Source: Capsicum annuum (Eukaryota; Streptophyta; Magnoliopsida; Solanales; Solanaceae). From it: a stretch of DNA of 64,000 bases. Positions 1 through 9,351 of the stretch are shown one piece after another. A program made the position numbers and the translations under genes. The DNA is taken from positions 44,811,717-44,875,716 of the forward strand of contig NC_061121.1 of assembly GCF_002878395.1 (NCBI RefSeq), in the 5' to 3' direction. The first letter of the stretch is position 1. Each line of letters begins with the position of its first letter. The notes under the pieces are model-generated. The model had not been told where the DNA came from and made no database searches. It saw only the letters and a list, made by a program, of their open reading frames with translations.

Positions 1-51
1 AACAAAAATGTTATTGCAGATTATATATCAAGACAAAGCTACACAGACTGA
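1..51 (+). pseudogene. EPRV copy 1: RNase H C-terminal tail
   Basis: Frame 1 reads NKNVIADYISRQSYTD and then stops at 49-51. The motif N-V-I-A-D-x-x-S-R-Q is the usual C-terminal end of the RNase H domain in caulimovirid and Gypsy polyproteins. The same segment sits at about 19232-19270 in EPRV copy 2, just after its RNase H. The rest of the polymerase lies outside the window to the left. Confidence 0.7.
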
Positions 52-52
52 T

Positions 53-1249
53 ATAATAGAAGAGGATACTCTAGAAAAAATACTCAACACCCTAACTATG
101 CTTTCAAAGAAAGTGGACAGTATGGGTAATGAGATAGAAAAGCTAAAGACTAATGAAGATAAACTGAAGTCTATAGCTACAAATTAGCTAACTCAGCAGT
201 GTGCAGAGCTATGTCGATCGGAGGACATTAAAGTTCCACAGCTAGAAGGAGACGTTGGGACACTCTATAAAATCTATAACGTTTAGCAATCTACAATTGC
301 AGGTACAAGCAAAGAATTATTGGACAAAGATATCAGAACATGAATATGAATAAGATATTTGAGAAATCATTTATACCAAAAACACAAAGAGATCCCTTGT
401 TTATACCCCCACAAATTACCACATACCGAGATAGTCTAAACCAAGATAAAAAAATTTACAACTATACAACCCAAAAATATATAGAAAATATCTATAGAGT
501 ACAAACTTTCCTAAACCTTAACCCCAAGAGCTACAAATATCAAAGAACCAAACACAAATTATATAACCCAAAAATTACAAGGTTATAACAAGCTAATTGC
601 ACTACCCAAAACCAACCCAAGCTTAATAAAAACTTATTTTGACTATGGATTATCAAATACCATATACACCCAAGACGGAGAAGAACTAACAACTATGGAA
701 GAATTACATAAAATATTCACCACCTATAAAAGAATAACCATAGAAAATCTATTTTATATAAAGTATTATACTGCACCAACAGAGATATTTTACGACGAAA
801 TAAAACCAGTTATACAAGTTGTAAAAATAGGTTTAACCAGATATATGATTATACCGGAAGATATTATGCAACAGCCAGTGATACCCAGAATTGAGATACC
901 TGATTTCTACGTAAATAAACGACTCATTGGACTAGCTACAATAATTCAAGAATTAGCAAATAATTATACCAATGGAAATTCAATATGGAGCTATTATTCA
1001 AGAGACCATCAGATGATTTATTCAAATTCAAAAGAACTATGACAAGCAGATATGGAAGATGTTAGGCAATGGATAATGACATTACTTAACCCAGAAAAAC
1101 AATCTACTGCAAGAGCAATTAAGAGAGGATTTATTTCAGACAGGTTATTGACAAGATATTGCAAGATAATTGGACACAAATATCCAGACCATCAATGTTC
1201 GAGATGTAATGGAGAAGCTAATATTATCCTAGAAGTCCACCTAGAATAA
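53..1249 (+). pseudogene. EPRV copy 1: last ORF (ORF4-like), broken
   Basis: This block follows the polymerase and is colinear with 19230-20481 of copy 2. It begins with a heptad-like segment (VDSMGNEIEKLKTNEDKLKS, about 118-177). The best-kept pieces are a 115-residue stretch at 695-1042 and a 65-residue stretch at 1052-1249, the latter ending in a Cys pair (HQCSRCNGE). In-frame stops lie near 187, 285 and 1039. In solendoviruses the ORF after the polymerase has been likened to the caulimovirus transactivator/inclusion-body protein. I assign that role by position only, since I see no diagnostic motif. Decayed, so not expected to make protein. Confidence 0.6.
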
Positions 1250-1545
1250 AAAAATCAAGAAGATAAGCATGCCAGCTGGAAGATATAAGATAAGAAGCAA
1301 TAATGGAGATATGGAAAAACAACAAATACGACAACGAGAAGATATCAACGGAGTATATAATAGAAGACAAGATATTAAATTCATTTTACGTAAAGTTTTT
1401 GTATAGGCTAGATTTTTAGCCTTTTAGCCTTTTTAGCCTTTTTGACTATGGCATTAATAATTCTTGTCTCATTAGGAGACTTTTTTAGACTAATTTTAGA
1501 AAACATGAAAGAAATGTGAATAGTTTTGTAAATATTCATTCAGTT

Positions 1546-1626
1546 TATAAATAAGAGGAACCGAAGGCATTGCAAAGCAAGCCTTCATGTGTTGAAGCAC
1601 AAATACTCTCTCCTGTCCGCAATAAA
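1546..1626 (+). promoter_or_regulatory. EPRV copy 1 promoter and R region
   Basis: A TATA box (TATAAATA, 1546-1553) is followed by a short inverted repeat, GAAGGC at 1563-1568 and GCCTTC at 1581-1586. A poly(A) signal, AATAAA, lies at 1621-1626. A TATA box with a poly(A) signal within about 80 bases fits the terminally redundant R region of a pararetroviral transcript. The same layout recurs in copy 2 at 20851-20894, where the AATAAA is lost. The start site itself is inferred, at roughly 1575-1585. Confidence 0.55.
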
Positions 1627-1662
1627 TATTTTGCTTAGTTATTAAAAAATAGATTTATTTCA

Positions 1663-1746
1663 ATGGAAAAAGCTATGGAGGAACAAACCTCAGAAATATC
1701 AAACCTACCCGAACAGGTATATTTATTTATGATTATGAATAGCTAA
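1663..1746 (+). CDS. EPRV copy 1: short leader ORF with splice-donor-like end
   Basis: A 27-codon ORF starts MEKAMEEQTSEISNLPEQ. The codons for EQ are followed directly by GTAT (CAG|GTAT, GT at 717-718 of the second kilobase, i.e. 1717-1718), a good plant splice-donor context. Copy 2 has the same start at 20976 (MKKSMEEQ) but stops after 17 codons, just before the same GT. In some pararetroviruses a short leader ORF is spliced to a downstream ORF. Whether that happens here is inference. It could also be an ordinary upstream ORF. Confidence 0.35.
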   Translation: MEKAMEEQTSEISNLPEQVYLFMIMNS

Positions 1747-2090
1747 ATTCATAATTTCCAACAATCATGGTATGATAAAATAAATTCATGTTAGTTACTT
1801 TATAGTAGAATTATTCAAAGAATAATATGTTAAGAAGTTTATTAGCAAAGTGGAAACGGAGAAAGAACCCTAAGAACTATGCCATCCTAAAGGTGAAACC
1901 AATGAGGCAAGAAGCCGTGGTGGGGAGTAACCAGAGTAGAGGCGCTGTTTAAGGGAAAAGTATCCAAATTACCATGCTAATAGTGACCGAAAAACATGTT
2001 ATTTAAGAATAATCTAGCATATAGTAATTTAAGATGGCCATATTTTGTTATTTACATGATTGAAGGGAATATTTTAAAAATAGCAATTTT

Positions 2091-2282
2091 ATGAAAATGA
2101 ATAATTATTTATTTGATGTAATGGTAGAAAAATTTAAAATACTTATTTTGTATGCACTTAAGGATATAAAAGTAGTAGATATAAGAAAAATCATATTAGA
2201 AAAAGCATTTGGTAAATATTATATGACTAGAATAAATTACATACCATACCTACTTAACTACTCTTACAAATACTTACCATGA
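2091..2282 (+). CDS. EPRV copy 1: small ORF 'a' (63 aa)
   Basis: A short Lys/Ile/Leu-rich protein of unknown function lying downstream of the viral promoter. Its core (about residues 12-40) reads EKFKILILYALKDIKVVDIR and then KIILEK. The same core appears in the ORF at 2487-2630, so the two look like duplicates. Copy 2 has the counterpart at about 21639-21757. No membrane segment, signal peptide or known domain is obvious. It may be a relic of one of the small virion-associated or accessory proteins, but I do not recognise it. Confidence 0.4.
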   Translation: MKMNNYLFDVMVEKFKILILYALKDIKVVDIRKIILEKAFGKYYMTRINYIPYLLNYSYKYLP

Positions 2283-2318
2283 TAAATTACATATATCTAG
2301 AATTTTTAAAAAAAAGGT

Positions 2319-2486
2319 ATGAGAAACATACAGTTAATAGAAAAACAGATGAAAGTAAATTTAGACAAATACATGGAAACTAAAGATATAAAATATATAG
2401 AATTTCTTAATGAAAATATTCAAGAACTACAAAGACTAAAACAAACAACTACAAAATATTATAATAAAATATTTAGTCAATTTTAA
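2319..2486 (+). CDS. EPRV copy 1: small ORF 'b' (55 aa)
   Basis: Starts ATG 2319 and ends TAA 2484-2486. It encodes a charged, probably helical peptide whose core is METKDIKYIEFLNENIQEL. An ORF with a closely similar core (ETKDIKYLEYLQNNIEEL) lies at 22444-22683 in copy 2, in a different position in the cluster, so 'b' also exists as two paralogues. Its stop directly touches the ATG of the next ORF (TAA|ATG at 2484-2489). Function unknown. Confidence 0.4.
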   Translation: MRNIQLIEKQMKVNLDKYMETKDIKYIEFLNENIQELQRLKQTTTKYYNKIFSQF

Positions 2487-2630
2487 ATGATAGATAATCT
2501 TAAAGTTTTAATCTTATATATACTTAGAGGTATAGAAATTATAGATATTAAGAAAATAATATTAGAAAAAGTACTAGACTATGAAATTGAAACTATAAAT
2601 TGGATAGCACAGTTATACCTGGATAATTAG
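2487..2630 (+). CDS. EPRV copy 1: small ORF 'a-prime' (47 aa)
   Basis: Begins immediately after the preceding stop codon. The core NLKVLILYILRGIEIIDIKK followed by IILEK aligns residue for residue with the ORF at 2091-2282, so it looks like a tandem duplicate. Zero spacing suggests translation by reinitiation or coupling, as in polycistronic caulimovirid RNA; that is inference. Copy 2 carries it at 21972, frameshifted after IILEK. Function unknown. Confidence 0.4.
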   Translation: MIDNLKVLILYILRGIEIIDIKKIILEKVLDYEIETINWIAQLYLDN

Positions 2631-2657
2631 CTAGAAGGATATTATTCAGATTAAGAG

Positions 2658-2945
2658 ATGTTAGAATATATTAGAAAAACTAGAGAAAATAAAGAAATTA
2701 ATTATAGAAACCGAATTAGAAAAATAATGGAGAATCTAAAAGAAAAATTAATATGGATAGAAAAAACCTTAGAAAATTTAGAAAAAAGTACATGTGATAG
2801 TTTATATAATTTAAAAAACTCGCTACGAGAAGAACAACACAAGATAATAAATTACATTGAAAATCTAGAATTAGATATACATTACAGTACAATTAGGATA
2901 AATTACTATACAAAAATCTGTAACTCTGCAATTACTACAGGATAA
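2658..2945 (+). CDS. EPRV copy 1: small coiled-coil ORF 'c' (95 aa)
   Basis: A 95-residue, highly charged and probably all-helical protein with heptad-like spacing (KEKLIWIEKTLENLEKS, then SLYNLKNSLREEQ). Copy 2 carries it at 22141-22441, split by a frameshift near 22280. Coiled-coil virion-associated proteins are typical of caulimovirids (for example ORF III of caulimoviruses), so that is a reasonable guess, but I see no decisive motif. Confidence 0.4.
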   Translation: MLEYIRKTRENKEINYRNRIRKIMENLKEKLIWIEKTLENLEKSTCDSLYNLKNSLREEQHKIINYIENLELDIHYSTIRINYYTKICNSAITTG

Positions 2946-3112
2946 AATAATAAACTACACAAATTAATGAATACATCTTACGAAAAGAATAAATCATTAA
3001 AAGATATTGAAACAAAATTTAAGAAATATCCACTCACAAAGAAAAATAGATTCATTATACATATAATAGATCTATTTCATGAGTTACTTATCCGCACCAC
3101 CTACTAATAAGC
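2946..3112 (+). pseudogene. EPRV copy 1: right end
   Basis: This stretch still aligns with 22700-22842 of copy 2 (for example AAATATCCAC-like and AATAGATCTATTT blocks). The match fades at about 3112, some 10-20 bases before the primer-binding-like site of copy 2. The ORF 'b-prime' of copy 2 is missing here. Beyond 3112 the sequence is unrelated plant DNA. Confidence 0.5.
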
Positions 3113-3566
3113 CTTTTTTGTTTTCAAATTAATTGACAATAAATGTTCATTTAAATTAATTGGCAGTCTTTACTTTCAAAATGTTCCAGCTTACGTTAAT
3201 CCTAGGAGGTGAAATGGCTTTGTTTGTAATAACTATTTTTTCTAACTATCATGTCATTGTAGCTATTATTTGCCATTTAATAGGATTCCAATTTAATGAT
3301 TGTATGCATTGTGGTAAATAAAGTATTCAGTTGTTTTGTTTCTTTGCAATTGAATCTGCGGAGTAATAATGCAATAACTTAGGGAATTTATAATTAATAT
3401 AATATCATCTATTAAAATATTAGTATTTAATTATGATTTGATTTAGTGGAGGGGTAAAATGATAATATAACTAGTTTTTGGCCACGTGCATCACACGCAT
3501 ATCCCATTCAAAAGTGCTTGGATTATTTGGGTTAAAATGAATGAATAAACTTTGGCACTTTTTCTA
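3113..3566. other. Intergenic AT-rich DNA
   Basis: No gene is visible. The stretch includes the left target-duplication copy CTTTTTCTA (3558-3566) of the Mutator-like element that follows. Confidence 0.6.
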
Positions 3567-5133
3567 GGGTGAAAATCGTTTACTCCATTTGTCTTAAAAA
3601 TCAACCTCCCCGAAATATCAATAATAATCAACCTCCCCCTTTGTTCCATGCAATGTCCATTTTGTCCTTTTAATTTTAATTCTATATTTATGTAATATTT
3701 TTTTATATTATATGTAATGAATATTTTTTTAATATGGATATTTATAGTATTTTATTTAAGTTTATTAACTTTATAAGCAAATTAATACTTTTTATAAATT
3801 TATCATAAAATTCAATATTATTTTTTAAGATCGTTATTTTAGTATTATATTTATTAAAGAATCATTTGGTGTGAGGTATAATTATAATAATTCAGATAAA
3901 GTTCATGATTATTTATCCTGCGTTTAATTAGATGTATTAGGTAGTGTCAAAATTATTTGTCGCACCATTTATGCCACAGTGATGAGATAAATTATCACAC
4001 ATACATGTTAGTACAACTTATTTTGTAATAAATAATCCCGAAATAACTTGTTTCCAAACAACCCACCCCCTAAATGTGTATATATACATATGTATATACA
4101 TGCATATACGTATATTTTCGTGTTTTATCACTCTCTTACTAAATTCGTTTCGTATTACTTAACTTTTTGTTGATATAACACAATCCTTAAGAAAATTTTA
4201 CTTAGAGGTATATTTTGCTAAATGAACCTTATTAATAATAATTTGAAACTTTAAATTTGTCTATACTGTTACTTTATATAGCTATTTAATACTAAATTGT
4301 GGAAAAAAATATAATATAATTCTTTTGATTTCACAAATTGAGTAGATAAACTAAAACTTCTATTTTTAATATGAGGATCAAGTAATAAGAAACAATATTA
4401 TCTATTGTCTATATCAGTAAATAAGATGTGATTGTCATTAATAGAGTATTACATATTTTATAATTTATATAAATAATATAATATTTAAAATTAACATTAT
4501 TTTTATTCGAGAAAAATATCTAGTACCCCTGAACTATGACCAAATTTGCTATGACATACGTCAACTTCACGGGGGTCCTATTACCCTTTAAACTAAATTT
4601 TAGCTTATTTTTATCAATCTTTTTAGCTAACGTGATACCCTTTGTCAATCATTTTAGATGTCGTAACACCTTTGACGTGGGCTCCAGTTTATGTAATAAA
4701 GATTTTACTAGAGGCTTATCTCTTTCATTTATTGTTTGTATTTTTTGCATTGAAATATGTTTATAAAATTAGTATTACTTATTATTTTCACTTGTAAAAT
4801 AAATATTATAGTTTTGATTATTATTAATAAAACTAATTTTCTTATATCATGCTAATTTACTTCATAAAGATCATCATTAGCTTATATACTTAATTAGTAT
4901 TTCTTTTTTTTTTTCCTAGAAGATAATGTTTATGTTTTTATGAAGATTTTGTTATATGAATTTTTTTTTTTAAATGAAGATAATGTTTATATTTTTATGC
5001 AATGTCCATAAACATTATCATATTACAAGGACAAAATGGACATTGCATGGGATAAAGGAGGAGGTTGATTATTGTTGATAGTTCGGGGGAGGTTGATTTT
5101 TAAGACAAACCTCGGGGAAAACGACTTTCACCC
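3567..5133. mobile_element. Mutator-like (MULE) non-autonomous element with perfect 9-bp TSD
   Basis: About 105 bases at the left end (GGGTGAAAATCG at 3567 to about 3675) recur inverted at the right end (about 5020 to 5133, ending CGACTTTCACCC). Both ends share the inner blocks GTCTTAAAAATCAACCTCCC and CATGCAATGTCCATTTTGTC. The nine bases outside each end are identical: CTTTTTCTA at 3558-3566 and 5134-5142. Long TIRs plus a 9-bp duplication is the Mutator-superfamily signature. The 1.57-kb body has no transposase-like ORF, so it must have been mobilised in trans. It contains another repeat at about 4510-4700. Confidence 0.9.
4510..4700 (+). repeat. Half of a fold-back MITE, inside the MULE
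   Basis: The sequence from TATCTAGTACCCCTGAACTA through the TTTTTAGCTAACGTGATACC block matches the left arm of the fold-back element at 32566-32829. The inverted partner arm is missing here, so this is a truncated copy. A 76-codon open frame over it (4536-4766) is probably accidental. Confidence 0.65.
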
Positions 5134-6139
5134 CTTTTTCTATCTTAGATGTTTCTCTCATAATATTTTTAGAAAAAAAAAATTTAAAACCTTCCACATT
5201 TTCTCTCTACTTCAACCGATTTTATTGTAATCCTTTTTCTTAACTATGATCAACATGATTGAATAGCTAATTAATTTGTAGGAGTGTAAATTACAAAAAT
5301 TAATCTAGAATATATTAAAAATGTGAAAACCTTTAGAAAAGTGATTTGAACTTTTTACCCTTCATTAAAAAATTTTCGCAATAAACAAAATCGTCTTTTC
5401 ACTATTTTTTTCAATTTATTATTAATTCAATTAATATATGAGAATCTAAGTAATTTGTAGAAGTCATATATGGAAAGAAGTCTAATTATGCAAATCCTTT
5501 TAGCCATAGAATTTATGAACAAACTATTTTCCTATTGAAAATACGTGAATGCATAATTAAGTTCCATAAATATCAATTGAAATTAATAAAAGAAGCACAA
5601 ATCACGCCTCTATTCACGCTGTTGCAAATCCAATTATTATTGGAGTAACTTTCCATTAAGTTTAATAATGGTATTAAATTTTAATTCATGTAAATTATTA
5701 CCTTAATCCAATAGGAAAAAGATTTTAAGGTGATTCTATTTAAAGGGTAATAGAAAGAGATTCAAAAAGATTTTCATTATGAGAAATTTCTTAGAATTGC
5801 AGTTATTACAAGTCCAACTGACAAAAGAGCATGGTGAAACTTTCTAAGAGAATGGCGAGGAGCTTTGGCTGAGCTGCTGGGGTTACCTCCCGGAATTATG
5901 CTGAGAATGCAACGTTTGTTTGCATACCAAAATTGAAAAGGTAGGCGCTTCATATCTCCTTTTTTTATATATATTCAAGTCGTTTTATATGCCGTTTTAT
6001 ATTAATAATTTTATTAGATTCACTTAATGAAGATTGGCCATGCTAATATTATGATCTTCTCTTTTAGGTAGGGATTTAATTATTTTTTTATATTTATGAC
6101 ATTAAAATACGCTAAATTTTATGTATTAAATTTTTTATC
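5134..6139. other. AT-rich intergenic DNA with a repeat end
   Basis: Contains the right target duplication of the MULE (5134-5142). At about 5306-5403 there is a copy of the inverted-end sequence found at 6145 and, inverted, at 8035-8105 (GTGATTTGAACTTTTT, then CCCTTCATTAAAA). A short open stretch at 5820-5945 ends in an AAAAG|GTAGG donor-like context but matches no protein I recognise. Confidence 0.4.
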
Positions 6140-8110
6140 TATATCTACAATATATTAAAAGTGTGAAAATCCTTCCGAATTATGATTTGAATTTTTTTTC
6201 CTTCATTAAAAGTTTTTACCATAGACAAAATCGTCCTCTTATTATTTTTTTAAAATAATTAACGGTTAATTATTATATTAATATTTAAAATTCTTAACTT
6301 AATAAAAATTATAGCTAATTATAGTTATTTGTTACCAACTAAATTAGGAGTCTCTTTTTTTCTTCTTTTTAGGAGATTGTAGTAGTAGTACGTAGTATAA
6401 TCCTGAAAGAAGTAAGTTGTAAAAGATCGAAGTAAGGAAAATAGAAGAAATAGAATAATAATTGAAAAAAAAAAAAGGAAAATAGAATAATAGTTGGGAA
6501 AAAAATATTAATATGTTGGGGTAAGCAAAATTAAATCCTAAATGGGCCTACATGAGGAAATAAGAATAACAATTGGGGTCAAAAAATTCCCCCACGCTAG
6601 GTTAAAAAAATTCACAATTAATTTGATTTATAATTTCTTTAGACTTGATTATTTATTCTATACAAGAAATCATAATATTTAATACTTTTAAATTAATTAA
6701 AATTTTACTTTAAATAAATAAAAGTTCTATTAAAGAAAATTGTTCATTGTTCTTTGGTACATTCGTAATCCCTCTGAAATATGTCCATTCCTTAATCTTT
6801 CGTGAATTCAATATGATATAATTGCTAATTACAACTCAATTGTCATGATTTTTTTCCTATATTTTTGTTGGATGTAGAAATTTTTGATAGAAGAGATATT
6901 CTTTTCTTTTATGAGCTTTTTGGTAATGAAATATTCTTATAACTACATATTCGATGAGTTTTGAAGGTGTGGTGTATAATAATTTCATCAATTTCAAGCC
7001 TATATTATTATGAATCTTTGATCAGATTTAAAAAAAAAAAATTGTGTAAAGGTTAGAGTTAATCCTATTATTTTAATATCTCAATTATCGTACTATTTTG
7101 TTATAGTTTTTGTTCACTTAATTTTTCTGCTTAATACACGTGGTAGATGATTTTGAGAAATTTTTATATAAAGATTAAATTTAATATCTTTTGATTATGT
7201 AAATATGGAGAATTTATTTATTAATTCTAATTTTTACACAAAAATTTTTTTTCGAAGTCGTCTGATACTCATGTACCACTTGTAAATAATAACAAATAAT
7301 ACAATAATAGAGATATCAAAAAATACAACTAAACCTAACTTTTACAAAAAAGAATCTTCAAAGCCAACCAGCATTTATCTCTCACCTGTAAACTGCAACA
7401 AAATAAGTGATATCAAAACAATACAATTAAACTTAAATTTTCACACAAATTTCTCAAAGCCGATCGAGATTCATCTACGAACGGTAAACTACCACAAAGT
7501 AACAAACTAATAGAAATATTAGTCTAATACAACTAAACCTAACCTTTATCTAAAAAAAAAATTTAAAGCCGACCCATATTCATTTAGCATCTGTAATATA
7601 AATTAAAATAAAATAATAAAATAATAAAGATATCAAACCAATATAATTAAACCTAACATTTACACAAGAAATTCTTCAAAGCCAACAGACATTCATCTAC
7701 GACCTGTAAACTATAAAAAAAATATATAATAGTGATCACAAAGCTTCGATTATGATCCAACTAATTCTCTAGTTTAACGCACATCTCAATATTTATGGAA
7801 GTATTTCCTTAATAGAGTCCTATTTTAGGGGTATTTTTCTAATTGAACAGAAAAATATTGATTAATTCTCCTACCATATATATTAGGAGTCCCATATATT
7901 TTAGGAAGTCTAGTAAAAAGAAAAATATTAATTAATTCTCTTACCATATATTTTAGGAAGTTTAGTTAATATAATAAAACATAATTAAATAATAAATTAA
8001 AAAATAGTGAAAAAACAGTTTTGTTTAAAGAGAGTTTTTTAATGAAGGGCAAAAGGTTCAAATCACTTTTCTAAGGATCTTCACACTTTTAATATATTAT
8101 AAATTATAGA
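6140..8110. mobile_element. Unclassified DNA transposon with inverted ends
   Basis: The left end (about 6145-6260: CTACAATATATTAAAAGTGTG, GATTTGAA, CCTTCATTAAAAG) recurs inverted at the right end (about 8030-8105: TTAATGAAGGGCAAAAGGTT, CACACTTTTAATATATTATA). Related single ends also occur at 5306, 24030-24105 and 25720-25785, so this is a multicopy family. I could not settle a target duplication and saw no transposase. It may be a MULE or a Helitron-derived unit, and the left end at 5306 could instead be the true partner. Confidence 0.5.
7240..7720. repeat. Tandem array, about 115-bp period, about four degenerate copies
   Basis: Units share the order CAAAGCC-AC, CATTCATCTACGACCTGTAAA, ACAA-AATAAT, GATATCAAAACAATACAATTAAACC and TTTACACAAAAAATTCTTC-like blocks. 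Copies diverge by many substitutions and small indels. A second array of the same unit lies at 23425-23800. No coding potential. Confidence 0.7.
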
Positions 8111-8115
8111 TATAG

Positions 8116-8158
<43 letters not shown>

Positions 8159-9261
8159 CATATCTTATTAGTATGATTAAATTTTGATTTTTAATATTTT
8201 ATACTTCATATTTACATCATAATTCTTTATTTTATTTATGATTTATTTATTATTATTTTATTTTCACTCATTTTCTGTAAATAAATTTTAAAAAATCATT
8301 GACGATGATCCGAAGAATATATAACTTTTTATTTTTTATTATTAATAATAACAAATGATAGATGAATCACGTTACAAAAATAAATGATATTTTGACAACA
8401 CTTGTAAATGTTTCTAGAATATTTAATTTTAAATAAATAATTTATAAAAAGTGACAAATTTGTTATCATATAGTTTACATAAATGAAGAAGGAGATGAGC
8501 CTTCTGGTATACCTTCATAAATACAAGACAGATCATCTACTAGTATGGAGATATCGCATAATAAAATTAGGGATAAAATCATTGAGAATTTGGTGATGTA
8601 TGAAGGACTAATTATTTTTGTCATCAATTTTTTTCATAAATAATGATTTAATTAATGAAATAATTTTTATATTTATGTTTGTTTGATATTTTAAAGTGAT
8701 ATTTAAATTATTTAAGTAATATATCACTATTAATATTTTAAATCTATCCGTGCTTATAAATATTGATTGAAAATTTTAGAGTACGTGCTTTTTAATTAAA
8801 TAAAAATAAATTTTAATTAAAAATATTATAATAAATATTTAAAATTAATTTTCTCTATAAATTAATTTTAGTAGTAAAAGTCTATTGATACATGTCCTTT
8901 TTGGTCATTTGCTTCAAAAAAGTACTTTTTGAAAAAGATTATCCAAACACAATCTATTTATCAAAAGTATTTTTCAAATGAATTTACCAAACACAAAGCA
9001 CTTCTGAAAAGCTACTTTATAAAAGTGTTTCTTAAATAAGCAGTTTTGTAACAACAATCCCAAACGAGCTATTAATGTAATATGGTATAATCCGAAGATG
9101 GCAGTATTGATGATGCCTAAAAATTACAAAATGATGTGCAATGTTTGAATATGATTTATAATGAAAATCCAAATGGTGAATCCATATGATGATGTGTTTG
9201 TTTATGTAATGGTGTTCAAAACTCTTTCAAATTCTAGAATTAAGGGAATTAAAGGGGAAGG
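8111..9261. repeat. Intergenic DNA with (AT)n tract and MITE-like remnant
   Basis: A pure AT dinucleotide run covers 8120-8157. The part from about 8890 to 9075 (AAAGTACTTTTTGAAAAAG, then CCAAACACAAAGCACTT, ending CCCAAACGAGCTAT) looks like a decayed MITE of the type that ends in 'CCAAACGAGCT', although its left end is not clear. No gene is visible. Confidence 0.4.
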
Positions 9262-9351
9262 GATGAAGAAAAGACAAGAATAACTGATAAAAAGATGAGG
9301 AAAGGGATGAAATGTTTGGACCATTTATTTTAGGCCAAACCCATCGATAGC
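9262..9351 (+). repeat. Left copy of a direct repeat flanking a Gypsy fragment
   Basis: The run TGAAGAAAAGACAAGAATAA, GATGAGGAAAGGGATGAAATG, TTTATTTTAGGCCAAACCCA is nearly the same as 10665-10757. It ends in the TIR sequence AGGCCAAACCCATCGATAGC, which also starts the long-TIR element at 10738. The Gypsy pol fragment lies between the two copies. Confidence 0.75.

Noticed and set aside
4536..4766. 76-codon plus-strand open frame in the MULE as a possible transposase fragment
   Set aside because: It coincides with the inserted fold-back MITE arm and has no transposase motif.
5820..5945. Exon-like piece (MVKLSKRMARSFG, NYAENATFVC) ending in AAAAG|GTAGG
   Set aside because: Several frames are open only briefly, and I could not match it to any family or find a second exon.
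7240..7720. Regularly spaced repeats, CRISPR-like at first look
   Set aside because: Units are about 115 bases with no constant repeat/spacer split, and the context is a plant transposon.
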